Source: Welwitschia mirabilis (taxonomy: Eukaryota > Gnetophyta > Gnetopsida > Welwitschiales). From it: a stretch of DNA of 64,000 nt. Shown here one piece after another: positions 24,433 to 37,500 of the stretch. The translations under genes were made by a program, and so were the position numbers. The stretch spans positions 76,561,551-76,625,550 of the forward strand of contig JBOZIK010000001.1 in NCBI GenBank assembly GCA_051453625.1, read 5' to 3'. Numbering within the stretch: position 1 is the stretch's first letter; every line of letters begins with the position of its first letter. Below the pieces are notes generated by a model that worked only from the letters and a program-made list of their open reading frames with translations, was not told the DNA's origin and searched no databases.

Positions 24433-24480
24433 GTTGATTTAGTAATAGATTTTAATAAATATTGATTCATAGCCCTAGTC

Positions 24481-27400
24481 ATGAGTAATCATTCAGATGG
24501 ATTTTTCATTGGAAAGCCATAATTTTTTGACAAAACTAACTATGCTTATTAGAAGGATAGAATGAAGATTTTACTCAGGTCTGTTGATGTAGATATTAAA
24601 TAGGTAGTGTACAATGGATAAGTCCATCCTATAATAAAAAAAAAGGATAATAGTATAAATTCCAAATCCATCTTGAAGCTAAGAGACTAATGGACACCTA
24701 TTGACAAATAGAATACTACTTTGAATGCTCATGTTCTTAATGCTATTTTTTGTATTATTTGTCGAGAAGAGTTCAGAAGAATAGTAAATTGCAAAACTAC
24801 CAAATAATCATGAAATATTCTTATCATTGCTCATGAAGGAACATCCACTGTTAAATAAGCAAAAATTGAAATGATCATTATCGAGTTTAAAGATATCTAT
24901 ATTAAGAAGGAAGAAATTCTTTAGGATTTATTTGCCAAATTCAAAAACCTAGTGAACTTAATGGCAAGCCTAGGAGAAAAGTTCAATGAAGCAAAAGTAG
25001 TAAGAAAAGTTTTAAGATTTCTTCCTAAGTGCTTTGAGCCAAAGGTAACCACCATTAAAGAAAGTAAGAATATCAACCTAATGAATCTAAATAAATTATA
25101 AGGTAATCTTTAAAACTAAGAGCTAAAATTTCCAAAAGATAAGAAGAAAAGTATTGCTTTAAAAAGTGTGCAAGATGAAGCAAACTATGAGAAATTAGAT
25201 AATGACCTTGATCAAAATGAAGTAGTACTATTGGTAACAATATTCAAAAAATTCTTATATAGGAAAATAAGAAATACAAAATCAAACAAAGGAACTAGAA
25301 TGGATCAATTAAACTAAGAAGAGATCAAGAAAAAACAAAGGAGATCTAGTACTATGTCTGTAAAAGGTATGGACATGTTGCTAATAAATGTCTAAATAAC
25401 AAAAGGGATAAAAAATATCTAAAATATTATCTTTTATTGAAACTTGGGATAACTTAGATTATGAATAAGATAATAATTCTAGTCAAGAGTCATAAGGAGA
25501 TGGAAGACTATCTTTTATGGCAATAGCCCCAACTTTAACTGAAGTTATCCATTTAAATAAATAGATGACTTAGACATCATTGAGAAAGGAGAAGAAGATT
25601 TAAAAAATACTTGTCAAGAACTACACTCAAAATGTAAGAAGCTGACCAAGAGAATAAATGAATTAAATAAATAGTGAAGTTTCTATATAATAAAAAGAAA
25701 GCATTAGAGCTCAACTACAAGAAAATTCGAATGAAAAATAAAAGTTTTCTTTAAGAGGTAAAAAGTTTGTATCATTTTGTAAATAAATTTTCTAATAGCT
25801 CTAATAAATTGCAAGAGATGCTTGGAATAGAAAAGTCAGTCCATGATAAAAGAAGTATTAGATTTGCTTCCTAAAAACCATTCACTTCTTCTAATTAGAT
25901 AACTTAACAAAATAACAATCTCATTTTAAAGATTATCTCTCCTTTTTATAGCAAATTAGGTTACTCTAAGTTGTCTTGCAATTTTTAAAAGGTTATTCTT
26001 CTTTCAAGTAGTACTAGTACTTTTTCTTTTAAATTTATTCCTAAACATTCATCTCAACAATAGTGTAAAAAGACTAATTGAGTAAGGGCTGATAATTTAA
26101 AAACTTTATTGATTCAAATAGCTTTTAGGGCTAGTAGTGAAACTTATTGATATTTGGATAGTGGTTTCTCTTACCACCTAATGGGTGATAAGTTAATATT
26201 CCAATGCCTAAATAATTTTGATGTGGAGAAGATAATCCTTAGTGATGGTGAAAAGCCAAAAATAAAAGGCATAAGAAACATTGCTAGTGGTAATATGCCT
26301 AAAATTAATGAAGTTTTATATGTACATGGTCTTAAACATAATTTGCTTAGTATTAGTCAAATTTGTGATAAAGGTCATAAAATTACTTTTATATCCAAAC
26401 GTGTAAAGTTATACTTGGTAGAATAGATGATGTTCTTCTTAAAGAAAATAGAATAGATAATGTTTATATTATTGAATAACCCTCTTCTATTTGTCATTTT
26501 TCACAAGTTAACCAAGAAGAGAGATATGATACCAATGTTTGGACATGTAAATTATGATCAACTTCAAAATCTCATAAAAAAGGAAATTGTGAGAGGGATT
26601 TCTAAAAATAATGTTGGTAAATATGGGTTGCATGAGGCTTGTCAAAAAGGAAAATAAATTATATCCTCTAATAAAAGAAAAACTTAGTGTTTACATCTAT
26701 GCAATTTGAACTTATTTATATGGACTTGATAAGTTCTTCTTAAACCAAAATCCGAGCAAGAAAGTGGTATTTTTAGTAATGATTGATGACTACTCTAGAT
26801 TTACCTAGAATGTTTTTCTAGGGAACAAAGCTAAAACATTTAAAATATTTCTTAATATATACAATCAAATACAAAATAAAAAAGGGTATTCTATTAAACA
26901 TATTAGAAGTAACCATGGAGGTGAATTTGAAAACCACTATTTTAAAAAAACATTAGGCTAATAATGGGATTGAGCATGAGTTTCAACATCAAAAATACTA
27001 CAAAAATATGGTGTAGCTAAAAGGAAAAATAGAGTTCTCTAAGATATGGAAAGAATAATGCTCGAAGATTAGGAAGTTCTACGAATCATTTGTGCTAAAA
27101 CAATGAGTAATGCATTCTATATCATCACTAAAGTCTATCTTTAATTAGGTATGAATAAGATTCCCTTTGATATTTGGAAAGAAAGGAAACCAAATGTATC
27201 TTATTTTAAAGTCTTTGAAAGTAAAATATTTCATGTTAAAGGATAGAAAAACTTAAGCAAGTTTTAATCTAAAGTAGACAAAGCAATTTTTCTTACTTAT
27301 TCCACTATAAGTAGGGCCTATATAGTCTTCAACAAGTAAATGTTATTAGTGTAATAATTTATAAATGTAAAAATTGATAACACTAGTCTTAAACAATTAT

Positions 27401-29100
27401 CTACAAGTGATGAAGATAATCCCTTATAAACTTTAACTAATGGCAAGAAATATTTAAGAAATAAGGAAAATGAACCAAGACAAAAATTAGCTGCAAAGCA
27501 TTTTCATGAATTAAAAGACCATTCTCTTGATCTAGTTATTAGAGATTTAAATTCAATGGTATACACTAGATAATCCCTTAAAACTTTTCATGCTCATGTG
27601 TATCATATGTTTTAGGTTAAACTCAAAAATTATGAGGGATTTAAAACTCATGAAGAATGAATGATAGCGATCAAGAGGAATTACAATAATTCAAAAAAAA
27701 TGATGTTTGAAAGCTAATTAAAAGGCCTAAGGATCAAAATATAATTGAAACAAAATAAATCTTTAAAAACAAATGTGATAGAACACAATAATGTGATTAA
27801 GAACAAGGAAATAATAGTNNNNNNNNNNAGGAATCTACGTAGGAGATACTTTTGATTTAGTGGCTAGATTAGATATTATTAGAACGTTTCTTTCATTTCA
27901 GCCTTTAAGAATTTTGAAGTTATTCAAATGGATGGAAAAATCATTTTCCTAAGTGGTTTTCTTAATGAATATGTATACATACAACAACCCACAATTTTTG
28001 TAGATCCTCATAAGCAAACCATGTCTATAAACTTAGGAAAGCTTTATATGAATTAAAATAGGTTCCTAGGGCTTAGTATAAAAAATTAACAACCTTTCTT
28101 AAGAAAAGTGGCTAAATGTAAGGATCTATAGATAAAACTCTTTTTGTGAAGAAATTTAAAAAGAATTTTATCATGATTTAGATATATGTTCATAACATAA
28201 TTTTTGGAGCCTCAAATGAAAAAGTAACAAAAGCATTTGTCAATATCATGATCAAACACTTTGAAATAAGCATGCTAAGGGAAGTAAGTATGTTTCTCAG
28301 GCTATAAATTAGACAATCAAATTAAGAAATATTCATCTTCCAATTAAAGTATGCTAAGGATTTAATGAAACATTCTAGTCTTAAAAACATAAAATCCACC
28401 ACTGCACCTATGTTAATAACATGTAAAATCAGTCTTAATAACCAAGAAAAAACAAATAGATCAAAAGCTATATAGGAGTATGATAGGAATCCTATCATGT
28501 TTAATAGCTATCAAACTTGATATAATGTTTGGTATGACTGTCTATGTAAGATATCAAGTAAACCCTAAATAATTTTACCTTCAAGCTATAAAAAGAATTA
28601 TAAGGTACATAAAAAGTACCTATGATTATGAGCTATGATATCCCAAAGGAAAATCATTTGATCTTATAGGATTTAGTGACACAGGCTGGGCAAGTTATAA
28701 GTATTATCAAAAAAGAACAAGTGGGAATTTTTTCTTCCTTAGTGCTTATCTAGTATATTAGGTAAGCAAGAAACAAAAATTCATCTCTCTCTTCATAGCT
28801 AAAGCTAAATACATAAAAACAAGATGTTGTTGTACTATTTTTTATAGATAAAGAAAATGTTAAAAGACTTTGGAATTAACTATAACTAAGTACCCATCTT
28901 TTATGATAATACTAGTGTAATAAACATATTGAAAAATCCTATTAGTACTCTTAAACATATTAAACTTAAACATTATTTTATTAGAGATTAGGTTAAAAAT
29001 AAAATATTACTATGAATTTTATAACCATTGATCAAATATATTTACAAAAACCTTACATTTTAATAAATTTTTGCACCTTAAACAAGAACTGAGGTTTATA
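24481..29100 (+). pseudogene. Ty1/copia gag-pol, full order but decayed
   Basis: Begins at ATG 24481. Gag follows, with a KTNYAY*KDRMKILLRS box. The zinc knuckle YYVCKRYGHVANKC (25350-25391) has its first Cys changed to Tyr. Protease shows DSGFSYHLMGD (from 26157) and LKHNLLSISQICDKGHK in the 90-codon open piece 26154-26426. Integrase has GHVNYDQL...GLHEACQKGK (26545-26655), then MIDDYSRFT, IRSNHGGEFENHYF, RKNRVL and RKPNVSYFKVF. RT from about 27840 has DGKIIFLSGFLNEYVYIQQP; the YVDD site is not intact. RNase H ends in DNTSVINILKNP and HYFIRD (about 28900-28990). The order PR-IN-RT-RH is diagnostic of copia. Dozens of in-frame stops remain and a 10-N gap lies at 27819-27828. The gag/protease style resembles Sirevirus-type elements. 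Confidence 0.85.
27819..27828. other. Assembly gap (10 N)
   Basis: Ten N inside the linker between integrase and RT of the copia element. Confidence 0.95.
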
Positions 29101-29559
29101 TCATCATCTTTAATTGGAAGTATAGTATCATCTACTCCACTAGACTTGAAGAAGTCAAGTGAGCTAGATTTTAACTTAGTCACTCAAACTTATTCTAGAT
29201 TCATTTTACTTGAAGTCAGGTCAACTAAACTAAAGTCCTAATCAACTCCATGTAGGAAGGATAGACCCACATTTCAATGGGTCAACTAAACATTAACCAA
29301 GTTAATGTGATGAGGTGAGAGAAGGGTGGAAGAAAGGTGGTGAACTTGAATTTTTTTTCATTAGATTTAAGTTATTTCATCCTCCTTATAAAAGACTTTT
29401 AGTGTCCTATTTCTTTTATTTTTCACCTATCTTCCACCTATCTCTCTCATTTATTATCTATTTTCTTCATCTTTCTTCTATCTTTAGAAGTACCATGTTA
29501 TAGCAATAGTAGAGGGTTCCTCAAGAAGTCAAAGACAAAAAGTGCTCAACAACAGAGAT

Positions 29560-30310
29560 CCTTCTTATTTCTACTAGAACATGTCAAAAGAGGACATTAA
29601 CCATTTTACCTCAAAGTTCAAGTTCAAGAAGAAGTCTATGTGCTAATAAGGAGATGTTACTTCAAATGAGTTGAAAAAAATAATAGATGTTGTAAGAATC
29701 TTGTAAGATCTCGATCTGTCTTATTTTCTTGATATTTTTGGCACTGTTATCTCTTGTTTATTAAAATGTTTTATGCAAATGGCACTTATGATGATGGCTC
29801 TTTTACTCTTTCCACCTTTGTGTTGGAAAAGAAAATGAATATAATTTTAAACTTGATTTATTCAGTTATAAATCTTCCTAAGGGTAACTATGAGGAGTTT
29901 TGGCCTCTTAGATACTCCATAGGGGACAAGGCTAAAGTCACCTAAGAGCTCTGTGATCCTAATATTATTTACAAAAATAGGGTCTCTCAACTTTAATATT
30001 AAAAGACTAGAGTTCTTCCTTACTCTATCTTCATTATAAATATTTGTAGGTACTTCAGAGTTTAGTTTTACCCTAAACTTGAAATCATGACTTGCATGTC
30101 ATCTATAGGGCATGCCACTCTTTCTAGAATGCATATCGTTTTTGGATCTACCTTTAAATCCTCCAAATCTCCTTCATTAAATGAGGTCTCTCTTGATGAA
30201 ATCCTTTTTCTTCTCAAAAGATTAGATTCTCTAATAAAGATCCTAATAGATGCTTCTTGAAAAGTTCCCACTGTGATAGAGGACATTCATATCATCAATG
30301 GTAATAGCTA
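29560..30310 (+). pseudogene. Extra 3' ORF of copia element (plant transposon domain)
   Basis: Downstream of pol, same strand, with no competing element between. The best open piece (29754-29945) reads FYANGTYDDGSFTLSTFVLE, then NLIYSVINLPKGNYEEFWP. The next frames give ELCDPN, VSQL, then EIMTCMSSIGHATLSRMHIVFGS. This pattern (FYAN...V.G..I......I...L..P, then LC.....W) is that of the domain often annotated as a putative plant transposon protein, found as an additional or env-like ORF in Sirevirus-like and some gypsy elements. About 250 residues can be traced with several stops. Function unknown even in intact copies. It supports a Sirevirus-like affiliation of the element. Confidence 0.55.
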
Positions 30311-30344
30311 TGTGGTTCATACAAGCCAGAATCATTCTTTAAAA

Positions 30345-31520
30345 AATTCAAGATGATGTTGCACTTGGGTATTTGACATCGTACTTAGATGTCTAACATC
30401 ATACTTGGTCTTGTAATGCTCTAGTTCCTTCTGCTTAACTTTAATACTATCCATCAAGCTTTAACTTACTCCATGATAAAGGTCCAATATTACACTTCGG
30501 TATTCAATGTCACACTTAGGTGTTTAACGTTGCACTTGAGTCACTAACATCACACTTGGTATTATGATGTCTTAACAACTTCTGCTTAACTTTGACACTA
30601 CCTGATAAGTTTCCACTTACTTCATAATGAAGGTCTTACATCGCACTCTATTTTCTAATGTCATACTTAGATATCTAATATTAGACTTGAATGTCTAACA
30701 TTGCAGTACTTGAGTGTTTAATATTTTACTTAGTTCAACATGTCTTTAGTACCTTCCACTTGACTCTTACATTAGACATTACTCACCAAGCTATAGCTTA
30801 CTCTACAATGAATGTGCAATGTTATACTTCAATCTCTAATATCATACTTGAGTGTCCAACATCACACTTAAATGATTAGCATTGCACTTAATCTTGTGAT
30901 GCTTTAGCACCTTCCACTTGACTTGACACTATTTGTCTTGCTCTAGCTTGCTCTGCAATGAAGATCTAGTATTCTACCTGGATATCTGAAATCACACTTG
31001 GATGTAAGACATTGTACTTGAATGTCTAATGTTGCACTTGATTCCATGTCTCTCTAGAACGTTCTACTTGACTTTAGAATGAAGGGTCCTACTTCAAGGT
31101 ACTTCATGATAAAGGTGAAATGTTTCACTTGGGTTTATGATGTCATACTTGAGTGCACGATGTTATACTTGATCTTGTAATAACATGACATATTCTAATT
31201 GACTTTACCATTACCTACCTCACTCTAAGATGCTCTATGATGAAGGTTCAATGTTGCACTGTAGTCTCTGATATTGCACATGCATGTTTGACACACTTTT
31301 GTACTTGTTCCTATAACACTTTGGCACCTTTCAATTAATTTTTATGCTTTTCATTCCACTTTAGATTGCTCTATAAAGAATGTTTGACATCACACTCCAT
31401 GCTCTAATGTCACACTTGGGTACTTGATGTCATACTTGGATGTTTAATAGTGTAGTTTGGCTCTAATAGTTTTGCATCCTTTAACGTCATAGTTGGGGTA
31501 TTCAACTATGCACCTCCTTG
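30345..31520. repeat. Higher-order tandem array, about 8 units of ~130-180 bp
   Basis: Units start near 30347, 30483, 30633, 30816, 30966, 31117, 31246 and 31383. Each unit opens with three or four short (~20 bp) subrepeats of the form 'atgt(c/t)taacat(c/t)(g/a)cacttg'. A longer piece follows with 'cttgta/tgatg', 'ccttc(t/c)(g/a)cttaactttgacact' and 'tgataaaggt' or 'gaatgt'. The array thus has two nested periods. It ends 100 bp before a TATA box, so it may be the U3 of the LTR belonging to gypsy element D. Confidence 0.85.
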
Positions 31521-31626
31521 ATAGTTACTACTAATGGAACCCATGTCATCAATAGGCATTATAATAATCACTAACTAATCTAGTAATTATCATTTAGTTA
31601 AGAGCACCTAACTCTTTTTCTAACAC

Positions 31627-31636
31627 TATAAAAAGG
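31627..31636 (+). promoter_or_regulatory. TATA box, putative LTR of element D
   Basis: tataaaaagg in cactataaaaaggacat, preceding a stretch without gene and then the gag of element D. The LTR boundaries are not resolved. Confidence 0.45.
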
Positions 31637-32079
31637 ACATATTTCCCATAAGAAAGAAGGTGGGACTAATCTTAGAAAGAAAGGATATCAAACCCACTAG
31701 TGCATCCTAGAATAAAGGGTGAAAGAAATAATAGGTGACATAGAAACACAATTAGATCACAGTCTCTTTCAAAAAAAACTTCTGTATAGAGGGCTCAATA
31801 ATCTTATCTCTGATTAGGAAGAATGAGCCATTGAGTAAATGCCTAGGGCATCCCAAGATCAACCTTTCAAATTAGGGTAAAATAATTCATGTGGTGTAGT
31901 CAACCTTTAGAACCTTCAAATGAGATTATTAAACAAAAGACCAACTTTTAAGCCTTTCTATATAATTAAGTAAAAGACTCTAGTATAAAATAGTGAGAAG
32001 GAGAGGAAATCGTAAAAATGATATGCCTAAAAACAAACAAAGGAGAATTTAGAATAAGTGAAAAAGAAATTTCTTAGCT

Positions 32080-34570
32080 CTGATAGATAGAAAATTATTT
32101 TAAGCTCTAAAATATTCCACTAGAATGAAGATGTACATTTTTCTACCCTATTTCTTGCAAGGAATACATAGGAATGATGATTCTAATGATAGAAAAAACA
32201 CCATCAACAAGTATGTTGGGACACCTTCATAAAGGAACTCAAAAGGAAATTTATCCCTTAAGATTTTATAAAGATTAAATCATGGAATTCCAATGTCTCC
32301 ATCTTAGAAAACATCCACTCAATGAAAACTAGTCTAAATTCTAATGACTAATGAAATATCAAAAGAATTTCCCAAATAAGTAGTTGATTAATAACTTCAT
32401 TCTCACCTTATCACCCAAACTTAAAAGCATCCTTTACACCTTGGAAATCAAATCAATCAAACATACCTACTAGAGGAAAATAAATTACCTTTAAGGATAG
32501 GATAATTAATGGATTAATTCCCATATGCATCATGTAGAAAAATCCAACTGACCAATAGATCACTGGCATGTGACACATTCAAGGCCAACATCACCTATCA
32601 TGAGTGATGTAAGAAAGAACATATTACTAGGAATTATCCATCCAAAGCTCCAGAACCAAATATTTCTTAGAGTAGTTAGGCCCAAGTATCATAGATTTTA
32701 TCCCCACCTATGAAACGTTTATATGCCACAATTCAAATAGTTGTGACTCATAACTAGTAATATATCTTAGAAATACATTTTTAAATTTAATCCTTCTTTA
32801 TTTTATTTCTAATAGATAGTGATGTCATCCATAATTGTATCTCTTCAATAGCATTCTATAACTTGAAGTACTCCCATCAAGGAAGAAAAATTCATAATAG
32901 TGGTTATAGGAGGTAGTTTCCTTACACAAGATGGAACTATCATCCTAATTAGTTATACTATGCATGACTTGGTCTTTAAAGATAAGCTCTACATTTCTAA
33001 CATAGGAGAATATCATGTAATTCTAGGCATACATTTTTTAATTAGATAAAATGTCTAAATTATTTTTCATTAATGCACTATATTACTAATAATTTTATTC
33101 AAAGAACAAATCTTAAAGGGAAAGAGAGAAAATAAGAGAGTATTCCTAACCTCACTCAAATATATTACCAAAGATATTAAAAGGAAATAGATGTTCATCA
33201 CCATAATCCAGGTGAAAAGATACAAAGATGATCATGCATTACTATTAGAATTACAAGAATTTTTTATTGTATTTGAAGATTTTAAGACCTTACCATTAAA
33301 GAGGAAAGTATAACATGTGATTGATTTAGTTCCTAAAGCATAACCAATAGCATAAGCACTCTACTAGTTTTAAATAATAGAATTAAGGGAATTAAAACTA
33401 TAAATTAGATAATTACTCTAATAAGATAAGATTCACCATAGTATGTCATCATGAAAAGCCCCAGTACTCTTTGTGAAGAAAAAGAATAACATCTTTGACT
33501 CTAAATCAACTACAGATAGATAGATAAGATAACCTTTAAGAACAACTATTCTTTACCAATAATTAGCAACTTATTGAAATAATTTCAAGGAGATAAGTTC
33601 TTCTCAAATATTAACTTAAAGTTTGGATATACCAAATCCACATTAAATAAGAAGATATCTATAAAACCACCTTTAGAATAAGATATGGATACTATGAGTT
33701 TATATTAATGCCCTTTGGATTGATAAATGCTCTTGCTACTTTCATGATTTTGATGAATGAAATCTTTTAATCTAAAAATAAGTTCATAATTATATTCTTA
33801 AACAATATCTTGGTGTACTTCCAAACCAAGATGACTATGTTACACACCTTAAACAAGTTCTACAAGTCTTAACTTTACATGATTTCAAAGCTAAACTGAG
33901 CAAATGTGAGTAATTCTAACTAGAAATTAGTTACCTAGGACACATCATTTCTAGTAAAGGAATTATAACTTATCCATCCAAAAGTGCAAGTCATGAGGAA
34001 ATGGCTAGAATTGAAGGATGCCATGTAGGTTTGAAGCTTCTTAGGATTGACTGGCTTCTATTAAAAATTCATCCTAGGATTCTCTTAGTTCGTAATACCA
34101 CTTATAGATTTAAGAAAATCAATATCTATATTCAACATTTATGATAAATGTAAAAAAGCATTTCTTAGATTGAAGTTATTACTACAACTACACATATTCT
34201 CAAAATTGTAGATATGGAAAAAAAATTTATTGTTACTACCAATGCTTCCACTTAAGGCATAGGAGCTATAATACGTTAAGATGATCAAGTTATCACTTAT
34301 GAATCATGGAGGCTAAACCAACATGAGAGGAAGTACCTCATCCATAATCTTGAACGGCTAGCCATAGTACATGCACAAAAGGCTTGGAGACATTATCTTT
34401 TAGGAGGTAATTTCTTCCTTAATATAGATCATAAAATATTGGAATATTTCTAGAAATAACCTCTCTTAAACATGAAACAAATAATGTTGGATGAGACTCT
34501 TATAGAATATGACTTCGAATGTAAGCACCCTAAGAAAGGAGAATAAAGTTGCAAATGTCATAAGTATAAT
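32080..34570 (+). pseudogene. Ty3/gypsy gag-pol (element D), heavily decayed
   Basis: Traces in order: a zinc-knuckle remnant CDTFKANITYHE*C...NYPSK at about 32566-32640; a protease tail KLYISNIGEYHVILGIHFL (32980-33040); and RT with [42 protein letters not shown] (33550-33740). RNase H follows with FIVTTNAST*GIGAI, VITYESWRLNQHERKYLIH and LETLSF (34210-34400). The order RT then RNase H with a 'FSKIDLRSGYHQ'-type box marks gypsy. Almost every box has frameshifts, and integrase beyond 34570 is not recognisable. Confidence 0.7.
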
Positions 34571-34579
34571 ATGGTCATT

Positions 34580-37500
34580 AAATAAATATTCATTTTGTAA
34601 GATATAGTATCATTGTTCTAATGTTTTCATGGATTAATAAGTCATCTATGATACCATTCTCTACTTCATAAAAAAAATCTCATCATTAATATGACACAGT
34701 GCATAGTAATACAAAAATATCTTTGTATAAGTAAGGGATACCTTCTTCATGCTTAACTTTAACCATAACTACATCTTTGGGTAGTGATTTTATTCAATTT
34801 GAGTTGCTAAATCTTTGAGAATTAATATGGGTATTTTATTAGTTGCATGAGTCAATCCTAAAAAAATTTTCATTGGTTCTATCCTAATTCCTAATCTGAG
34901 TTTTATACATATGTAAAGTGGTATAAAATTTGTAGTATCTCAAACATTGATTAAATCACTTTTAATTTTTATATTTTCTTTTAACACAACACTTACAATT
35001 ATAGTCGTGAGATCTTTAACATTTGTATACTTTTACATGACTAAGTTGAAGATAAATTATGTAATAAAAACTCAATTAGATATGATTTTTTCTCCTAGCA
35101 AATATTTTCATACCTTAGCATGCTTTGGGCTATCTTGTATGGGTTTTCAAAATTAAAAGTTTATATTCACAACTTGGATTATGGCCTTGAGGTATTCATT
35201 ATAGGTTAGAATGGTTTTAAATCTCTCAAGTGATGGAATGACTAGTTTCTTATCTTGTTGCACTTGATTTATATCAATATTTAAATTTTTAATTATTTTA
35301 AAAAAATTGGATTTTCAAGTATTTCAATAACATCATTCTTTATATTCCTTTTGTTTTATAATGTTGAGTTTTCTCTATTTTTATGTAGTTTTGCTTTCAC
35401 TTATTAATAACTACTTTCTAATCATTTTTGAGATCATTAAGGGAGGGAGGATTTGGATTGAAAGAGTACTTAGAGGTCTTTGATTTTATAGCATAGTTTG
35501 TTGTAGTCCCCTAGTAATATTTGCAAGGGTTTTACTATGACTTTTAATGTATNNNNNNNNNNNNNNNNNNNNNNNNNNNNNNNNNNNNNNNNNNNNNNNN
35601 NNNNNNNNNNNNNNNNNNNNNNNNNNNNNNNNNNNNNNNNNNNNNNNNNNNNNNNNNNNNNNNNNNNNNNNNNNNNNNNNNNNNNNNNNNNNNNNNNNNN
35701 NNNNNNNNNNNNNNNNNNNNNNNNNNNNNNNNNNNNNNNNNNNNNNNNNNNNNNNNNNNNNNNNNNNNNNNNNNNNNNNNNNNNNNNNNNNNNNNNNNNN
35801 NNNNNNNNNNNNNNNNNNNNNNNNNNNNNNNNNNNNNNNNNNNNNNNNNNNNNNNNNNNNNNNNNNNNNNNNNNNNNNNNNNNNNNNNNNNNNNNNNNNN
35901 NNNNNNNNNNNNNNNNNNNNNNNNNNNNNNNNNNNNNNNNNNNNNNNNNNNNNNNNNNNNNNNNNNNNNNNNNNNNNNNNNTTGCATTTTCTTAAGTCCT
36001 TCATTGAATTACAAAGCTAATCATCTCAATTTTTTTGAGGAAAAACTTTGTTGAAAATTTTTAAATCTATTTTCAAAATAATTTTTAAAATTACATGATG
36101 GTCCATTATTTCTTTGTTTAAATTGTTAATTGCTTTATTCATGTTGGACCTTTAGTTGAAAAGACATACTTCTTTGAAAAACATCTCTTCACAAGTTTGT
36201 AACATTTTTTTTTTATCATGTGACAATCATTTTTACAAATTTTACAAAGAAAATATAAAATATTTTGTTTATCACTTATCATTTTGTATAACTGTAATGT
36301 ACTTCTCTAAGGTAATGGTTAAATCTCTAATGAATTTGATATGGCTAATTATCTTATCATATTAGACTTTATTAAGATCCTTAAAAGTTTTCGTACTGAT
36401 TATTATTCCTTAAGTGTTAGGGTTGGCTAGGTTTGACTAATTTTCATTAACCATTTTAAATATGTTTGAACATAATCTAAATTTATGATAAGAATATTAC
36501 CTTTATAAGAAAAATATAAGATTTTTTCATTTGACTATTAATTTCACACATAGAAATGTTCAATTAATTCTTTTTTCTAAGGTTAAATAACCCTACTATA
36601 AGAAACCTCTCATAAGTTATTGCATAATCTTCATGAGGTTTTTAGAAAATGTTTATGACCTCTATTCTTATTTTTCTTATAGTTATTTCAGTCACAAAAG
36701 TTTTAATAAAAGAATTTTCAACTCATTTCCAAGTTTTTAGAATGTTGTGGGAATGGCTTTCAACCAATTATTGGCTTCTAATGATAAATGGGGAGCTCAC
36801 CATGTAAGTTTTATCATTAATTTTATTTTTGCCATTTTTTTAAAGTAATAAAAGTTACTTAATTTTAAACTAAGTGTTGAAAAGGTCCTTACCATATTTT
36901 TCTGAAAATGTCAAATGGACATTAAGATTTTTCAATTCTATATCATCTTCTATAAGTAAATAAAAAGGATTATAAATTTTTCTTATCCTACTTGGGATGA
37001 GTTTTTTAAGGGAATTGAAGATAATGTTAGAACATGAAGTGATGCTTAAAGAAGAGCTATTGAAAATGGTGTTAAATAGATTATTATGACAAGAAGTAAG
37101 TAAGTAAGAAACACTTACAGAAGCACTTTAAGAATTATTACAAATAAAAGTAGAAAAATCATCTTGGTCTAATTTTAAAATAAAGTTTTCTTTCTTGCCT
37201 CTAGTATTTGAATTAAGATCAATAAAACCTTATTTAATAGTTTCTTCAAGGAAATTAATTTATCTATATTGATTTACCATCATCTTCCATGATCAAAAAA
37301 ATATTAAACAAAATTCTTTATATCTAAGTGATAACACTCCTTAAAGTTCTATGAAGTGGAACATGTAGTTTATACCAATAATGAATGTGGTACTCAGTTA
37401 GATCATATAAAGTGCAAAGTATAGGTTAAGTTTTTGGTAATAGTGGTAATCCCCAAGTTCACATAAAACGTAAACCACTAATAAAGATAAAATAAAAATT

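Noticed and set aside
34947-35156. 69-codon plus-strand ORF as a host gene
   Set aside because: Hydrophobic AT-driven composition, no start context or neighbouring exons, no family recognised.
36100-37000. Minus-strand copia gag
   Set aside because: Only vague resemblance in several frames; no zinc knuckle or protease nearby to support it.
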